Of a stretch of DNA of 64,000 bases, positions 1-8,489 are shown one piece after another (position 1 is the first letter of the stretch; each line of letters opens with the position of its first letter). This DNA comes from Saccharofermentans sp. (GTDB lineage Bacteria; Bacillota; Clostridia; Saccharofermentanales; Saccharofermentanaceae): contig JAILNR010000014.1 in assembly GCA_024691325.1 (NCBI GenBank), forward strand, positions 62,001 to 126,000. Reading direction: 5' to 3'. The position numbers and the translations under genes are program-made. The notes beneath the pieces were generated by a model. The model was not told the origin of the DNA. It did not search any database and saw nothing but the letters and a program-made list of their open reading frames with translations.

Positions 1-225
1 CTTGATGAGCCCTACCTTGATGAAGGCACATTAACAGAGATGATGAGCTGGGGTCTTGAGAAGGGATACGATGAAGTGGTTCTTGCAGAAGGACAGTACT
101 ACTGTCTGGGTGACAACAGACCGGTAAGTAACGACAGCCGTAACCTCGGACCTTTCTCAGAAGACAGGATCATGGGTGTGGCGTTCTTCGTAATATATCC
201 TTTCAATGCAATAAAGCCGATATAA
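1..225 (+). CDS. lepB: Type I signal peptidase, C-terminal part (5' end outside window)
   Basis: Frame 1 is open from the first base to TAA at 223-225, so this is the 3' end of a gene that begins before the window. The last 74 residues include [17 protein letters not shown], the conserved box of type I signal peptidases (GDNR...S.DSR), and a short tail ending in a hydrophobic strand ([15 protein letters not shown]). The family cleaves signal peptides of exported proteins on the outer face of the cytoplasmic membrane. The catalytic Ser and Lys would lie upstream and cannot be checked. lepA starts 3 bases after the stop, so the two are probably co-transcribed. Confidence 0.9.
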   Translation, partial: LDEPYLDEGTLTEMMSWGLEKGYDEVVLAEGQYYCLGDNRPVSNDSRNLGPFSEDRIMGVAFFVIYPFNAIKPI

Positions 226-227
226 AG

Positions 228-2042
228 GTGAAGATGGAAAGACAGGAACTGATTAGAAATTTCTGCATAATCGCTCATATCGATCACGGTAAGTCGACAC
301 TGGCTGACCGTATCATCGAACATACGGGTGTAGTGCAAAAAAGAGATATGATGAGCCAGATTCTCGATAACATGGATATCGAGAGAGAAAGAGGCATCAC
401 GATAAAGTCACAGGCTACGAGAATGCAGTATACGGCCAAGGACGGCAATACATATACTCTTAATCTCATTGATACTCCCGGTCATGTTGACTTTAATTAT
501 GAAGTAAGCCGAAGCCTTAAAGCATGCGACGGCGCTATTCTTATCGTCGATTCGTCACAGGGCGTTGAGGCTCAGACAATGGCAAATGCATATCTGGCTG
601 TTGATGCAGACCTTGAGATCCTGCCCGTAATCAACAAGATCGATCTTCCTGCAGCAAGACCGGAGGAGGTCCGCAAGGAGATAGAGGATGATATCGGCAT
701 TGACGCTTCCTATGCGCCTTTGATCTCGGCCAAGAATGACATCGGAATAGATGAGGTGCTCGAGGGCATCGTTAAGTATCTTCCGGCTCCCAAGGATCCT
801 GAGGATGAGCCTTTTCGCGCATTGGTGGTAGACTCGAAATACGACCCATATAAGGGTGTTATCGCTTCCGTAAGAGTACGCGCGGGCTCGATCAAGACGG
901 GAGAGTCTATACGCATGATGCACACTGGCAAGGAGTTCGCGATAACGGAACTTGGATATTTCCACCCGGGCCAGTACGTGCCCTCGAAGGAACTGCTTGC
1001 AGGTGAAGTGGGATATATCTGTGCTTCTATTAAGTCTGTATCTGACACGGCACCGGGAGACACCATAACATCCGCTTCTAATCCTGCATCTGAGCCTTTA
1101 ACAGGTTATAAGGGCATACAGCAGATGGTGTTCTGCGGAATCTACCCGGTGGACGGCGCACGTTACGGTGATCTTAGAGATGCACTCGAGAAACTGCAGT
1201 TGAACGACGCGGCTCTGTCATTCCAGGCTGAGACTTCCGCTGCTTTGGGCTTCGGCTTCAGATGCGGTTTCTTGGGGCTTTTACACTATGAAGTAATCGA
1301 GGAGAGGCTCGAAAGGGAGTTTAACCTCGATCTGATATCGACAGCACCTTCCGTTATTTACAAGGTGCATAAGATGGACGGCACCGAGCTTGAGGTGGAT
1401 AACCCGACCAATATGCCTGATCCTTCCGAGATAGACTACATGGAGGAGCCGATAGTATTCGCGGATATCATTCTTCCGAAGGAGTATGTCGGTAATATCA
1501 TGGAGTTGTGCCAGAACAGGCGCGGTGAATATGTCGATATGAAGTATCTTGACGAGACACGTGTTGTACTTCGTTATAAGATGCCTCTTAATGAGATAAT
1601 CTACGACTTCTTTGATGCATTGAAGTCGAGAACCAGAGGATACGCGTCACTCGATTATGAGATGGCGGATTACCAGCAAAGCAAGCTTGTAAAGCTCGAT
1701 ATACTGCTTAACGGCGACCCTGTCGATGCTCTGTCTTTCATTGTTCACGCTGATAAGGCGTACGAGAGGGGAAGACGCATGGCGGAGAAGCTTAAGGAAA
1801 ATATTCCGAGGCAGCAGTTCGAAGTGCCTATACAAGCGTGTATTGGTGGTAAAATAATAGCCAGGGAGACGATCAAGGCATTCCGTAAGGATGTAACATC
1901 GAAGTGCTACGGCGGTGATATCTCCCGTAAGAAAAAGCTTCTTGAGAAGCAGAAGGAAGGCAAGAAGAGAATGCGTCAGGTAGGATCTGTAGAGGTTCCG
2001 CAGGAAGCATTCATGAGCGTCCTGAAGCTTGATGAAGAATAA
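228..2042 (+). CDS. lepA: Elongation factor 4 (LepA GTPase)
   Basis: 604 residues, the normal length for LepA/EF4, a ribosome-bound translational GTPase. G1 is AHIDHGKST (about residues 16-24), the switch region contains [10 protein letters not shown]3 is DTPGH and G4 is NKID. The C-terminal LepA-specific part is complete ([22 protein letters not shown], near residue 560-580). The GTG at 228 has only a weak upstream ribosome site; the ATG at 234 has AGGTG three bases before it, so the true start could be either (604 or 602 residues). The gene follows the signal peptidase stop by 3 bases, which suggests translational coupling. Confidence 0.97.
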   Translation: MKMERQELIRNFCIIAHIDHGKSTLADRIIEHTGVVQKRDMMSQILDNMDIERERGITIKSQATRMQYTAKDGNTYTLNLIDTPGHVDFNYEVSRSLKACDGAILIVDSSQGVEAQTMANAYLAVDADLEILPVINKIDLPAARPEEVRKEIEDDIGIDASYAPLISAKNDIGIDEVLEGIVKYLPAPKDPEDEPFRALVVDSKYDPYKGVIASVRVRAGSIKTGESIRMMHTGKEFAITELGYFHPGQYVPSKELLAGEVGYICASIKSVSDTAPGDTITSASNPASEPLTGYKGIQQMVFCGIYPVDGARYGDLRDALEKLQLNDAALSFQAETSAALGFGFRCGFLGLLHYEVIEERLEREFNLDLISTAPSVIYKVHKMDGTELEVDNPTNMPDPSEIDYMEEPIVFADIILPKEYVGNIMELCQNRRGEYVDMKYLDETRVVLRYKMPLNEIIYDFFDALKSRTRGYASLDYEMADYQQSKLVKLDILLNGDPVDALSFIVHADKAYERGRRMAEKLKENIPRQQFEVPIQACIGGKIIARETIKAFRKDVTSKCYGGDISRKKKLLEKQKEGKKRMRQVGSVEVPQEAFMSVLKLDEE

Positions 2043-2063
2043 AAGAAAGATGAGGAAAAAGAA

Positions 2064-2483
2064 ATGAAGAAGACAATCATTGCAAGCATCATTCTCGCTG
2101 CTGCTTTGGCAGTTGCAGGTTGCGGATCTAATGAGGCTGCCGAGACACAGGCTCCCGATGCACAGGTTCCTGTAGTTGAGACACAGGCTCCCGCTGCTTC
2201 TGAGACAGGTTTGGCTCCTGAGGTGGCAGGTGAAGGTCAGGCTGATCCCAACGCTTTCCCTACAGGAATTCCCCTTAATGAGGATAACTACTCCGAGTTT
2301 GATGAGCCCGTTATGTATGAGGTAATCGAGGACTGCGTTACATGGTCCGGAAATGATGTTCAGACATCAGGCGGTGACCTTGTTTCAGGCAGTATCGTAA
2401 CAGCAGTTGCAACTGACGGAAACTATCTCATTCTTGACGATCAGAGAGTCGTTGAGGCTTCACACCTTCAGCAGTTCCAGTAA
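2064..2483 (+). CDS. Small lipoprotein, function unknown
   Basis: 139 residues. It starts with a typical lipoprotein signal peptide (MKKTIIASIILAAALAVAGC, lipobox V17-A18-G19-C20), so it should be lipid-anchored on the outer face of the membrane. Residues 21-65 are Ala/Pro/Glu/Thr-rich low-complexity linker. The last ~55 residues (MYEVIEDCVTW...VVEASHLQQF) have a beta-rich pattern that faintly recalls bacterial SH3 domains; that is inference only. GAGGA lies about 8 bases before the ATG. A strong hairpin terminator follows, so this is probably the last gene of the lepB-lepA transcript. No function can be assigned. Confidence 0.8.
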   Translation: MKKTIIASIILAAALAVAGCGSNEAAETQAPDAQVPVVETQAPAASETGLAPEVAGEGQADPNAFPTGIPLNEDNYSEFDEPVMYEVIEDCVTWSGNDVQTSGGDLVSGSIVTAVATDGNYLILDDQRVVEASHLQQFQ

Positions 2484-2509
2484 TCTGTTGAATATATAAG
2501 AAATGAACG

Positions 2510-2536
2510 TCGCGGCCTTTACGGGCCGCGATTTTT
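2510..2536 (+). terminator. Rho-independent terminator after the lipoprotein gene
   Basis: Inverted repeat TCGCGGCC / GGCCGCGA with a 6-base loop, followed by a T-rich run. It closes the lepB-lepA-lipoprotein unit. Confidence 0.85.
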
Positions 2537-2540
2537 ATGA

Positions 2541-2663
2541 AAAATCGGCTTGGTATTGTGCATCACTATCATCGGCATTCCTCTCGGAAAGCAGTTCTTC
2601 AAACTTGCTGCCGTATCTTTCATGCCCTTTGGCTCGGAAATCAGAGTGAAGCACGTTATTTAA
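2541..2663 (+). pseudogene. Decayed fragment of a YccF-family (DUF307) membrane protein gene
   Basis: The frame read here after an in-frame TGA gives about 40 residues: KIGLVLCITIIGIPLGKQ, then FFKLAAVSFMPFGSEIR, then VKHVI and TAA. The core (CITIIGIP.G.Q.FKLA...PFG.EI) is the hallmark block of YccF-domain inner-membrane proteins. There is no start codon in frame and the rest of the domain is absent, so this is a 5'-truncated remnant directly behind a terminator. The match is from recalled family consensus; a profile search would settle it. A very short real gene is unlikely because there is neither start codon nor ribosome site. Confidence 0.6.
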
Positions 2664-2699
2664 TTAAGCCTCATCTCCTAAACATAGAAAACATAGAGT

Positions 2700-2731
2700 A
2701 AAAACCGATCCGGTAACCGGACCGGTTTTTA
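2700..2731. terminator. Bidirectional terminator between the YccF remnant and the GNAT/SMP-30 gene
   Basis: Near-perfect inverted repeat AAAAACCGATCCGG / CCGGACCGGTTTTT with a TAA loop and one A/C mismatch. An A-run on one side and a T-run on the other mean it can act on both strands. It mainly serves the minus-strand gene ending at 2749. Confidence 0.8.
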
Positions 2732-2748
2732 CTTGCTTTTATTTGTGA

Positions 2749-4134
2749 TCATATCGTTGCTTTATCGCAGATGACTCCTTTTACGCCCGGTTTGCATATA
2801 AAGAGTCTGCCGTCGGATTCGCCTTCAAGGTCCTCGCCTGATGAGGTTATAAAAAGAGTATCCAGATTTTTTCCAATAAAACAGCAGGAGGTTACATGCC
2901 TGGCGTCAAGTCTTATGACATCAAGGAGTTTGCCGTCTTTATGGCTTCTGCATTCAATCCTTTTGCCGTCCCAGACTGCAACCCAGAGATTACCGTTCTC
3001 ATCGATACAAAGTCCGTCAGGAACGCCGTCATTAATCTCAAACAGAACCTTTCTGTTGGTGATGTCTCCTGTTACAAGGTCTCTGTCATAGACAAATACC
3101 GCATGTTCAAGAGAGTCGGAAAAATAAAACTTGGTCTTATCATGGCTCCATGCCATTCCGTTTGAGATCTTCGTATTTGCCTGCTGGACTTTGACTGCCC
3201 CTTCAAAGTAACTGTAAAGATTGCCGCAAGGCGAGTGGTCCCCCTCAACGGATGAACCGAAGAATATGCGTCCGTCGGGATCGGCCTTCGCGTCATTGGA
3301 TCTTTGATATGATTTGTAATAAGACTTAAGGTCAACGGTCTTAGTAAGTTTCCCATTCTCATATGTGTAGAGTCCGTCCTGACATGCAAGCACATATCCT
3401 TTTGTGTTCTTCAAGGGGATAGCAGACCCAATCTTCTGTCCTGCATCAAAACAAACGGATTCATCGCTGCCTTGCTTTGTGTAGAATTTGCCGTCGATGA
3501 TATCAACCCATGAAATGCGGTCATATCTTTCATCGTAGAAAGGTGCTTCCGCAAGTCTGTATTTATTCGTGTCGTAAAGCCTGGCATGGCGGCCGCCGCC
3601 TTCTTCAAGCCATTCATCCCGTGTGAGTTTATTAACGTGTCCGGTACGCTTCTCGTTCATAAGAGGCACATCGACATCCGGGGTAGTCCACTGATACTTA
3701 AATCCGCACTTTTGCTGGACATGGCGTGACCTGTCGTTGCCGTCATAGTATCCGCACCATATTGTTTCCTTATGAAGATCCTCGAAAATGTATTCTATTA
3801 TTGCTTTAACGGCTTCGGTCATGTAGCCTTTTCCCCAGTGGGGGACTCCAAGCCAGAATCCTATCTCGGTAGAGTTTTCCTTATCATCACAAGCCAGGTC
3901 GTCATACTTGAGACCTACATTTCCGATAACAGTTCCGCTCTGTTTAAGTGTTATAGCGAAGTTGTCAGGTGCAGTAAGAACGTTCCTGATAATATATAGA
4001 CTCTCTTCTATATCTTTGTGCGGAGGCCACCCTGTTATAGGACCTACCTTAGGGTCCTTACAGTACTCATAACAGACCGCGGCATCATCCTCGTTCCAAT
4101 ATCTTAATATGAGTCTTTCGCTCTCGATAATCAT
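2749..4134 (-). CDS. GNAT acetyltransferase fused to SMP-30/gluconolactonase-like beta-propeller
   Basis: 461 residues in one uninterrupted frame. Residues 1-175 are a RimJ/RimL-type GNAT N-acetyltransferase (RLILR at 7-11; acetyl-CoA loop HWGKGYM around 99-105; RSRHVQQKCGF at 136-145). Residues ~185-455 are an SMP-30/gluconolactonase/LRE propeller, with the usual blocks AEAPFYDERYDRISWVDI, NDAKADPDGRIFFG, ISNGMAWS, GVPDGLCIDENGNLWVA and VTSCCF. The metal ligands expected from regucalcin are all present: E196, N280, N325 and D373. SMP-30 enzymes hydrolyse sugar lactones; GNATs acetylate amines. The joint substrate is unknown. AAGGAG precedes the ATG. The fusion is unusual, but each domain is recognised with confidence. 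Confidence 0.85.
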   Translation of the reverse strand: MIIESERLILRYWNEDDAAVCYEYCKDPKVGPITGWPPHKDIEESLYIIRNVLTAPDNFAITLKQSGTVIGNVGLKYDDLACDDKENSTEIGFWLGVPHWGKGYMTEAVKAIIEYIFEDLHKETIWCGYYDGNDRSRHVQQKCGFKYQWTTPDVDVPLMNEKRTGHVNKLTRDEWLEEGGGRHARLYDTNKYRLAEAPFYDERYDRISWVDIIDGKFYTKQGSDESVCFDAGQKIGSAIPLKNTKGYVLACQDGLYTYENGKLTKTVDLKSYYKSYQRSNDAKADPDGRIFFGSSVEGDHSPCGNLYSYFEGAVKVQQANTKISNGMAWSHDKTKFYFSDSLEHAVFVYDRDLVTGDITNRKVLFEINDGVPDGLCIDENGNLWVAVWDGKRIECRSHKDGKLLDVIRLDARHVTSCCFIGKNLDTLFITSSGEDLEGESDGRLFICKPGVKGVICDKATI

Positions 4135-4180
4135 AACTTAACTCCTTCACACCTTGTTTTTGTACTATAACATACTTTGG

Positions 4181-4209
4181 TTGCGTTAAGAGTCCCGAAG
4201 CCTTATAAT
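4181..4209 (+). promoter_or_regulatory. Promoter of tRNA-Leu
   Basis: TTGCGT (-35, 4181-4186), 17-base spacer, consensus TATAAT (-10, 4204-4209). The predicted start is a few bases before the mature tRNA 5' end at 4220. Confidence 0.8.
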
Positions 4210-4219
4210 ATTTGGGCTT

Positions 4220-4302
4220 GCGGGTGTGATGGAATTGGCAGACATGCCAGATTTAGGTTCTGGTGAGCGATCGTGCAGGTTCGACCCCTGTCACCCGCAC
4301 CA
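4220..4302 (+). tRNA. tRNA-Leu (anticodon UAG)
   Basis: 83 bases with a 7-bp acceptor stem (GCGGGTG / CACCCGC), discriminator A and encoded CCA. The anticodon stem CCAGA/TCTGG encloses the loop TTTAGGT, giving anticodon TAG. A long variable arm (class II) fits leucine. The T arm has GTTCGACCC. It has its own promoter and terminator, so it is a single-gene unit. Confidence 0.95.
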
Positions 4303-4306
4303 CGGT

Positions 4307-4338
4307 AAAACTCTTCACGGATTACGTGAAGAGTTTTT
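4307..4338 (+). terminator. Terminator of tRNA-Leu
   Basis: Perfect inverted repeat AAAACTCTTCACG / CGTGAAGAGTTTT, loop GATTA, followed by T residues. Confidence 0.9.
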
Positions 4339-4363
4339 ATAATACATTGAAGAGGACTTAAGA

Positions 4364-4639
4364 ATGTTATTGGTGTTAACAGGTTATTTCATCTTTATAA
4401 ATGTGATAACTATGGCGGTATACGGCATAGATAAGCTTAAGGCGGTCAGAGGGAGCTTCCGCATCCCGGAGAAAATCCTCATCGGTCTTATGGCGGCAGG
4501 AGGCGTGTTTGGAGCTATAGCCGGTATGCTTTTGTTCCGTCACAAGATAAGAAAACCGAAGTTCATTATATGTTCTTTTGTTTTTACTGTTTTATATCTG
4601 GCTTTGTTTGCCTTTATAGCTTATAAACATCTGATATAA
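4364..4639 (+). CDS. DUF1294 family membrane protein
   Basis: 91 residues with three predicted membrane segments (about 4-22, 40-58 and 68-88). The family signature is visible: VYGIDKLKAVRGSFRIPEK, then GGVFGAIAGMLLFRHKIRK. DUF1294 proteins are small integral membrane proteins of unknown function. The gene follows the tRNA-Leu terminator and converges with the minus-strand gene ending at 4641, leaving one base between the stops. No strong terminator separates them. Confidence 0.85.
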   Translation: MLLVLTGYFIFINVITMAVYGIDKLKAVRGSFRIPEKILIGLMAAGGVFGAIAGMLLFRHKIRKPKFIICSFVFTVLYLALFAFIAYKHLI

Positions 4640-4640
4640 G

Positions 4641-5342
4641 CTATTTGAGAAGTCTTTTAATATCCTTCTCATTACATTCAGGAAGCATCTTAAGCAGATG
4701 CTTTTTAAATTTCTCGTATGATTCCGCGGGTTCTTCCTTGTAACGCCCGCGGCACAGACGCTTTCCCCAGTAGTTATCAGCGATATCATATTTGGCGACA
4801 CCCCATCCGTATTCAAGCCCGGACTTTTTGCTTACCGGATAGATGAAATCTACCGGAGTAACATATGTCTGCATCTGAAGTCTTGTGATTGAATTATCGA
4901 ATGTATTCTGTCCCTTGCGGTCAAATGCCGTAAGTCCGTATTTTATCTGTTTTGAAAGGCATGGACCATTCTTACCGAGAAAATCCATAGCAGCATGATC
5001 GCACATAGGGACGACTAATTCATCGAACCTTGAATCAAAGTCGTAACCGTCACGTCTGAAATTGCATATGTATGGCCACCACTTAATACTGATAAAGCAA
5101 GCCTTTCCGTTAGTAAACTTGCCATAGACAAGTTTCTTCTCCCTTAGAACTTCGCCCTTCCATTCCCATGCGGGCCAGATAATCCTTCCTCCATCGGTGG
5201 TGTTGCCTTGCCACCAATTATCCTCACTTATGTTCTCCTCGACAGAAAAACCCGTTATATGGTTCTCAAAGAAAGGGAGAAGACCGATCTCATCGGTCAG
5301 TTCAATAAGGTCATCCAGATTTTCAATCAATGGTAACTGCAT
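4641..5342 (-). CDS. AlkZ-related hypothetical protein
   Basis: 233 residues, soluble and Trp-rich (WW, W..W.W.W motifs in the first 60 residues). The pattern GLLPFFENHITGFSVEE...WWQG, then KLVYGKFTNGKACFISIKW, then RRDGYDFDSRFDE matches, from memory, a Firmicutes group annotated as AlkZ-related (AlkZ/YcaQ being DNA glycosylases). It is far shorter than true AlkZ, so a glycosylase activity should not be assumed. GAGAGG lies upstream of the ATG. The start faces the TTG-started membrane gene at 5403, with a TATAAT-containing sequence between them. Confidence 0.6.
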   Translation of the reverse strand: MQLPLIENLDDLIELTDEIGLLPFFENHITGFSVEENISEDNWWQGNTTDGGRIIWPAWEWKGEVLREKKLVYGKFTNGKACFISIKWWPYICNFRRDGYDFDSRFDELVVPMCDHAAMDFLGKNGPCLSKQIKYGLTAFDRKGQNTFDNSITRLQMQTYVTPVDFIYPVSKKSGLEYGWGVAKYDIADNYWGKRLCRGRYKEEPAESYEKFKKHLLKMLPECNEKDIKRLLK

Positions 5343-5402
5343 TTCAAAATACCTCTCATTCGATTATAATATTCGGGATAATTCTTTGAAAGCGGGACAG
5401 TT

Positions 5403-6629
5403 TTGGACAGATTCGAACTTAACAACGAGAAGAAGTTCTCTCTTGCTATGCTCCTCATGACTGTTGTCATGGTTCTTGGAACGGGACACTTAAGTGTTGA
5501 GGGAATGAATGCGGATGCGTTTGCTCTTAATTACCGTCATGGTATCGTACCAAGGGGCTTCTTCGGATTTATTCTCGACATGTTCTGCTCCGTGTTCGGT
5601 GAGCGTTTCTTCACTTACGCTACTGTTTTTGCAATCTGCTCGATAGGATATGTTTTATACCTTGCGGTGATGTGGCACTTTGCAAAGAAACTCATAATCT
5701 CTCTTGATAATACAGACCGTGCCCGTGCTTTCGTTATGGTCATTGCGCCTTACTTTATTGCCATGTTTCTGGGGTATGAGAATTACGGCAGATCGGATAT
5801 GTACCTTCTTGCCCTGTCTTTGGTCGCAGGCTATGCGGTCATTAAGCAGAAGGGGATGATTCTTACTTTAATCTGTCCTTTCATCGCCGTGCTTATACAT
5901 GAAGGCTACACCCTTACTTTCTATAATATTGTAATAGCATGCTTTATCTATAAGATCCTCACGTTAAAAGGGAAGGAGAGAACAGCTAACATCGTTTGGC
6001 TTGTTTTAAGCATACTGTCCGTTTCCTGCATTTTTGTCTGGGTATTCTTCCTGAGTCATAAATATGTTCCGATTAACACCGATATCTATCTTGATATCAT
6101 TCATAAAGCAGAGATACTTACGTCTCCCGAGGGTTACACTCACTATGACTTCCTTAACATGATTCTTGTAGGAACCGATACTTACGGGAACGAGGATACA
6201 ATGAGGAGTCTCGCACTTACGGAAATGCCGTTATTCATCGTTTTATTCCTTCCCGTGTTTAAGCTTGGCGCCGGGTTTATCCGTAAGATCTACTTCAATT
6301 CACAAAACAGATTACTCGTGATCATTATGTGCTTAGGGTCGGTAACACTTCTGCCTGAGTTTGCACAAAAATGTGATGTGGGCAGATGGATGTTTGCCTT
6401 CATTACTTACTACGTGATCTTGTTAGTGCTGCTGCTCATCGACGGCAATAAGCTCGTCCGCAGAGTCTTTGATGTCACATTAAAGGAGATAGAGCAAAGC
6501 GGCTGGAAGGGAATCTTCTATGCTCTTTACATTATGCTCTTTGTTCCGTTTCAGACGTTCTTTGTCTCTTCGGTATCATTCAACATACTTGAGTTTATGA
6601 GAAGCCTGTTCTACGGGGATCTGTTCTGA
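5403..6629 (+). CDS. Multi-pass membrane protein, function unknown
   Basis: About 408 residues with roughly nine to ten hydrophobic segments. A short conserved-looking N-terminal region (ADAFALNYRHGIVPRGFFGFI) is followed by alternating loops and helices. The R-GF-R-like loop and overall layout recall uncharacterised Clostridia envelope proteins or GT-C-like membrane proteins, but no catalytic motif is visible. The start used is TTG at 5403 (MDRFELNN); no good ribosome site supports it and the ATG at 5448 is an alternative. A TATAAT at 5365-5370 could be its -10. The 3' end overlaps the opposing gene by 54 bases. Confidence 0.65.
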   Translation: MDRFELNNEKKFSLAMLLMTVVMVLGTGHLSVEGMNADAFALNYRHGIVPRGFFGFILDMFCSVFGERFFTYATVFAICSIGYVLYLAVMWHFAKKLIISLDNTDRARAFVMVIAPYFIAMFLGYENYGRSDMYLLALSLVAGYAVIKQKGMILTLICPFIAVLIHEGYTLTFYNIVIACFIYKILTLKGKERTANIVWLVLSILSVSCIFVWVFFLSHKYVPINTDIYLDIIHKAEILTSPEGYTHYDFLNMILVGTDTYGNEDTMRSLALTEMPLFIVLFLPVFKLGAGFIRKIYFNSQNRLLVIIMCLGSVTLLPEFAQKCDVGRWMFAFITYYVILLVLLLIDGNKLVRRVFDVTLKEIEQSGWKGIFYALYIMLFVPFQTFFVSSVSFNILEFMRSLFYGDLF

Positions 6630-7787
6630 TTCCTTGTGGGGGACATTAAGACTTCTGGCTATAATGTCAGCCCATTCTTTATAGCTTTTTCCTATAACAA
6701 TGTTAAATTTCCCGTCAGGGGACTTAACCTGCAGGAATCTTTTATACTCAACAAGAACGGCGTTCCCGTAGCTTGGGTTAAAATCATCCGCAGATACTTC
6801 GCGGCAGCGGAAGAAGGATTTCTTCGCAAGAAGGCGTGTTTCCTCCTTGCCGATAACAAGCCACAGCACGGAGCGGGAAGGCATCTTGGGAACCCCTGCG
6901 AAAATAAAAATAGGTATGGCATAAACGATGTTGCCCTTAACGCGCCTTCTGATCCTTCCGGGAAGCTTCTTATGTATCTTGTCGACTTCCTTACCGTGTT
7001 TAAATATCCTGTGAAGGATGGGACGGGCGTAGATCTCTTTATAGTAAAACGTAACGCGGGCAAGTACTCTGAAGAGGATTATTCCGAGTATGGCGATAAC
7101 AATGCTGATAATAAAAGAGATGGCAGGGAATGTTATCTGAAGAAGTATCATTCCTGCGTGAAGGATAGCTTTAAATATCTGTTCGACAATATTTAATCCT
7201 TTTACCGGAATAGCGGCACATATGGTTCCTATGTTATCGACGCAGTCATAGACGCAGCTGTAAACAACAGTTGCAAGTATTAACGTAACTATTCCGATTA
7301 CCCATGTGTACCAGGGGGCGGATTGTGCTGCTGTTGTAACTGCTGCAGCGGCGCTTTTCGCAGGGGGCTGGGGTTTGCTTACGGCGTCGTTGGTTACAAG
7401 CGGCATAAGTGACAGTGCTGCTATGCCGATCCAGCCAGTAAGCTTATCGAGTTTATCTATGGTTGCCTGCGAGAATATCTTACTTTCCGCAAAAGAATGG
7501 ATAACTATCATTACTGCTGCAACAATTGTAAGAAATACGGCAGCATACGGGTTGGCTATAGGGAGTGAAGCTGCTGAGTTAAGAACAGGAACGCTGTTTA
7601 AGTACTGTGCTATGAAATTAAAGAAGGCGGAGTCGGGTGAATAAACAGAAGCATTCTCGAGAGCTCCCAAAGTAGCAAGAAATGCCATTGTAGCAGTCGG
7701 GTTAACGGATGCGGTAACTGCTGTTGAGAATATGCCTGTATAGTATCCGAAGCTGTTTCCGATAGTGAACGGATTTGCAGTAAACAT
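6576..7787 (-). CDS. Membrane protein, function unknown
   Basis: 403 residues. The N-terminal half carries several hydrophobic segments (around 18-40, 80-102, 120-135, 160-180 and 200-245), with an Ala/Pro-rich linker (KPQPPAKSAAAAVTTAA) near 145. The last ~150 residues are basic and mostly soluble. I recognise no family. AGGGGG lies upstream of the ATG. The 3' end runs 54 bases into the end of the convergent gene on the other strand. A 6-bp-arm palindrome lies between it and the divergent flavin reductase gene. Confidence 0.65.
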   Translation of the reverse strand: MFTANPFTIGNSFGYYTGIFSTAVTASVNPTATMAFLATLGALENASVYSPDSAFFNFIAQYLNSVPVLNSAASLPIANPYAAVFLTIVAAVMIVIHSFAESKIFSQATIDKLDKLTGWIGIAALSLMPLVTNDAVSKPQPPAKSAAAAVTTAAQSAPWYTWVIGIVTLILATVVYSCVYDCVDNIGTICAAIPVKGLNIVEQIFKAILHAGMILLQITFPAISFIISIVIAILGIILFRVLARVTFYYKEIYARPILHRIFKHGKEVDKIHKKLPGRIRRRVKGNIVYAIPIFIFAGVPKMPSRSVLWLVIGKEETRLLAKKSFFRCREVSADDFNPSYGNAVLVEYKRFLQVKSPDGKFNIVIGKSYKEWADIIARSLNVPHKESEQIPVEQASHKLKYVE

Positions 7788-7808
7788 ATAATTATCCCCC
7801 TTCGGTTA

Positions 7809-7824
7809 TATATGTTAGCATATA
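7809..7824. repeat. Palindrome between divergent genes
   Basis: TATATG-TTAG-CATATA, a perfect 6-bp-arm inverted repeat between the starts at 7787 (-) and 7862 (+). It could be an operator acting on both; this is inferred from position alone. Confidence 0.35.
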
Positions 7825-7861
7825 GGTGTAAATTACATAAGATGATCAAGGAGGATCTGAT

Positions 7862-8470
7862 ATGGATGATAAGGCGATGTATAAACTCTCATACGGTTTG
7901 TTTATTCTGACTTCCGCGCAGGATGGAAAAGATAACGGCTGCATTGTTAATACGGTTCAGCAGGTAACGACAGAACCTAACAGGATAATCGTAGCAATAA
8001 ACAAGAATAACCTTACACATGATATGGTCCTCAATACGGGAAAGTTCAATGTGTCGGTCCTCTCGCAGGATTCGAAGTTTGATACATATAAGCACTGGGG
8101 TATGCAAAGCGGCCGGGATGTCGATAAGATGGAAGCAATCGAGATATCCCGCAGTGCCAACGGTCTCGTTTATATTGCAGGGGAACAGACGAATGCTTAT
8201 ATAAGTGCTAGCGTTGTCTCGTCAACAGATCTTGGAACACACACTTTGTTCCTCGCGGATGTAACTGACGGTCAGGTCTTGTCAGAGACGGAAAGCGCGA
8301 CATATGCTTACTATCAGAAGAACATCAAGAGTAAGCCTGCGGCTGATGCCCCGAAGAAGGGGTTTGTCTGCACGGTATGCGGATACATCTATGAAGGTGA
8401 TGAACTGCCTGCTGATTTTATGTGTCCCTGGTGCAATCACGATGCTTCATATTTTGAACCGGTTAAATAA
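7862..8470 (+). CDS. Flavin reductase domain protein fused to rubredoxin
   Basis: 202 residues. Residues 1-150 are a flavin-reductase-like (flavoredoxin/HpaC-type) FMN-binding domain (YKLSYGLFILTSAQDGKDNGCIVNTV...; FNVSVLSQ). Residues ~165-202 are a rubredoxin with two Cys pairs (VCTVCGYIYEG and CPWCN), which bind one iron. Such fusions, sometimes called high-molecular-weight rubredoxins, pass electrons from NAD(P)H or flavin to oxygen- or peroxide-reducing partners in anaerobes. AAGGAGG precedes the ATG. The role in oxidative protection is family-based inference; no partner gene lies next to it. Confidence 0.9.
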   Translation: MDDKAMYKLSYGLFILTSAQDGKDNGCIVNTVQQVTTEPNRIIVAINKNNLTHDMVLNTGKFNVSVLSQDSKFDTYKHWGMQSGRDVDKMEAIEISRSANGLVYIAGEQTNAYISASVVSSTDLGTHTLFLADVTDGQVLSETESATYAYYQKNIKSKPAADAPKKGFVCTVCGYIYEGDELPADFMCPWCNHDASYFEPVK

Positions 8471-8489
8471 TATTGGGAGGTAACATAAA

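Noticed and set aside
6636..7196. A 186-codon plus-strand frame opposite the membrane gene at 6576-7787
   Set aside because: The minus-strand gene has good membrane helices and an AGGGGG site; the plus frame has neither.
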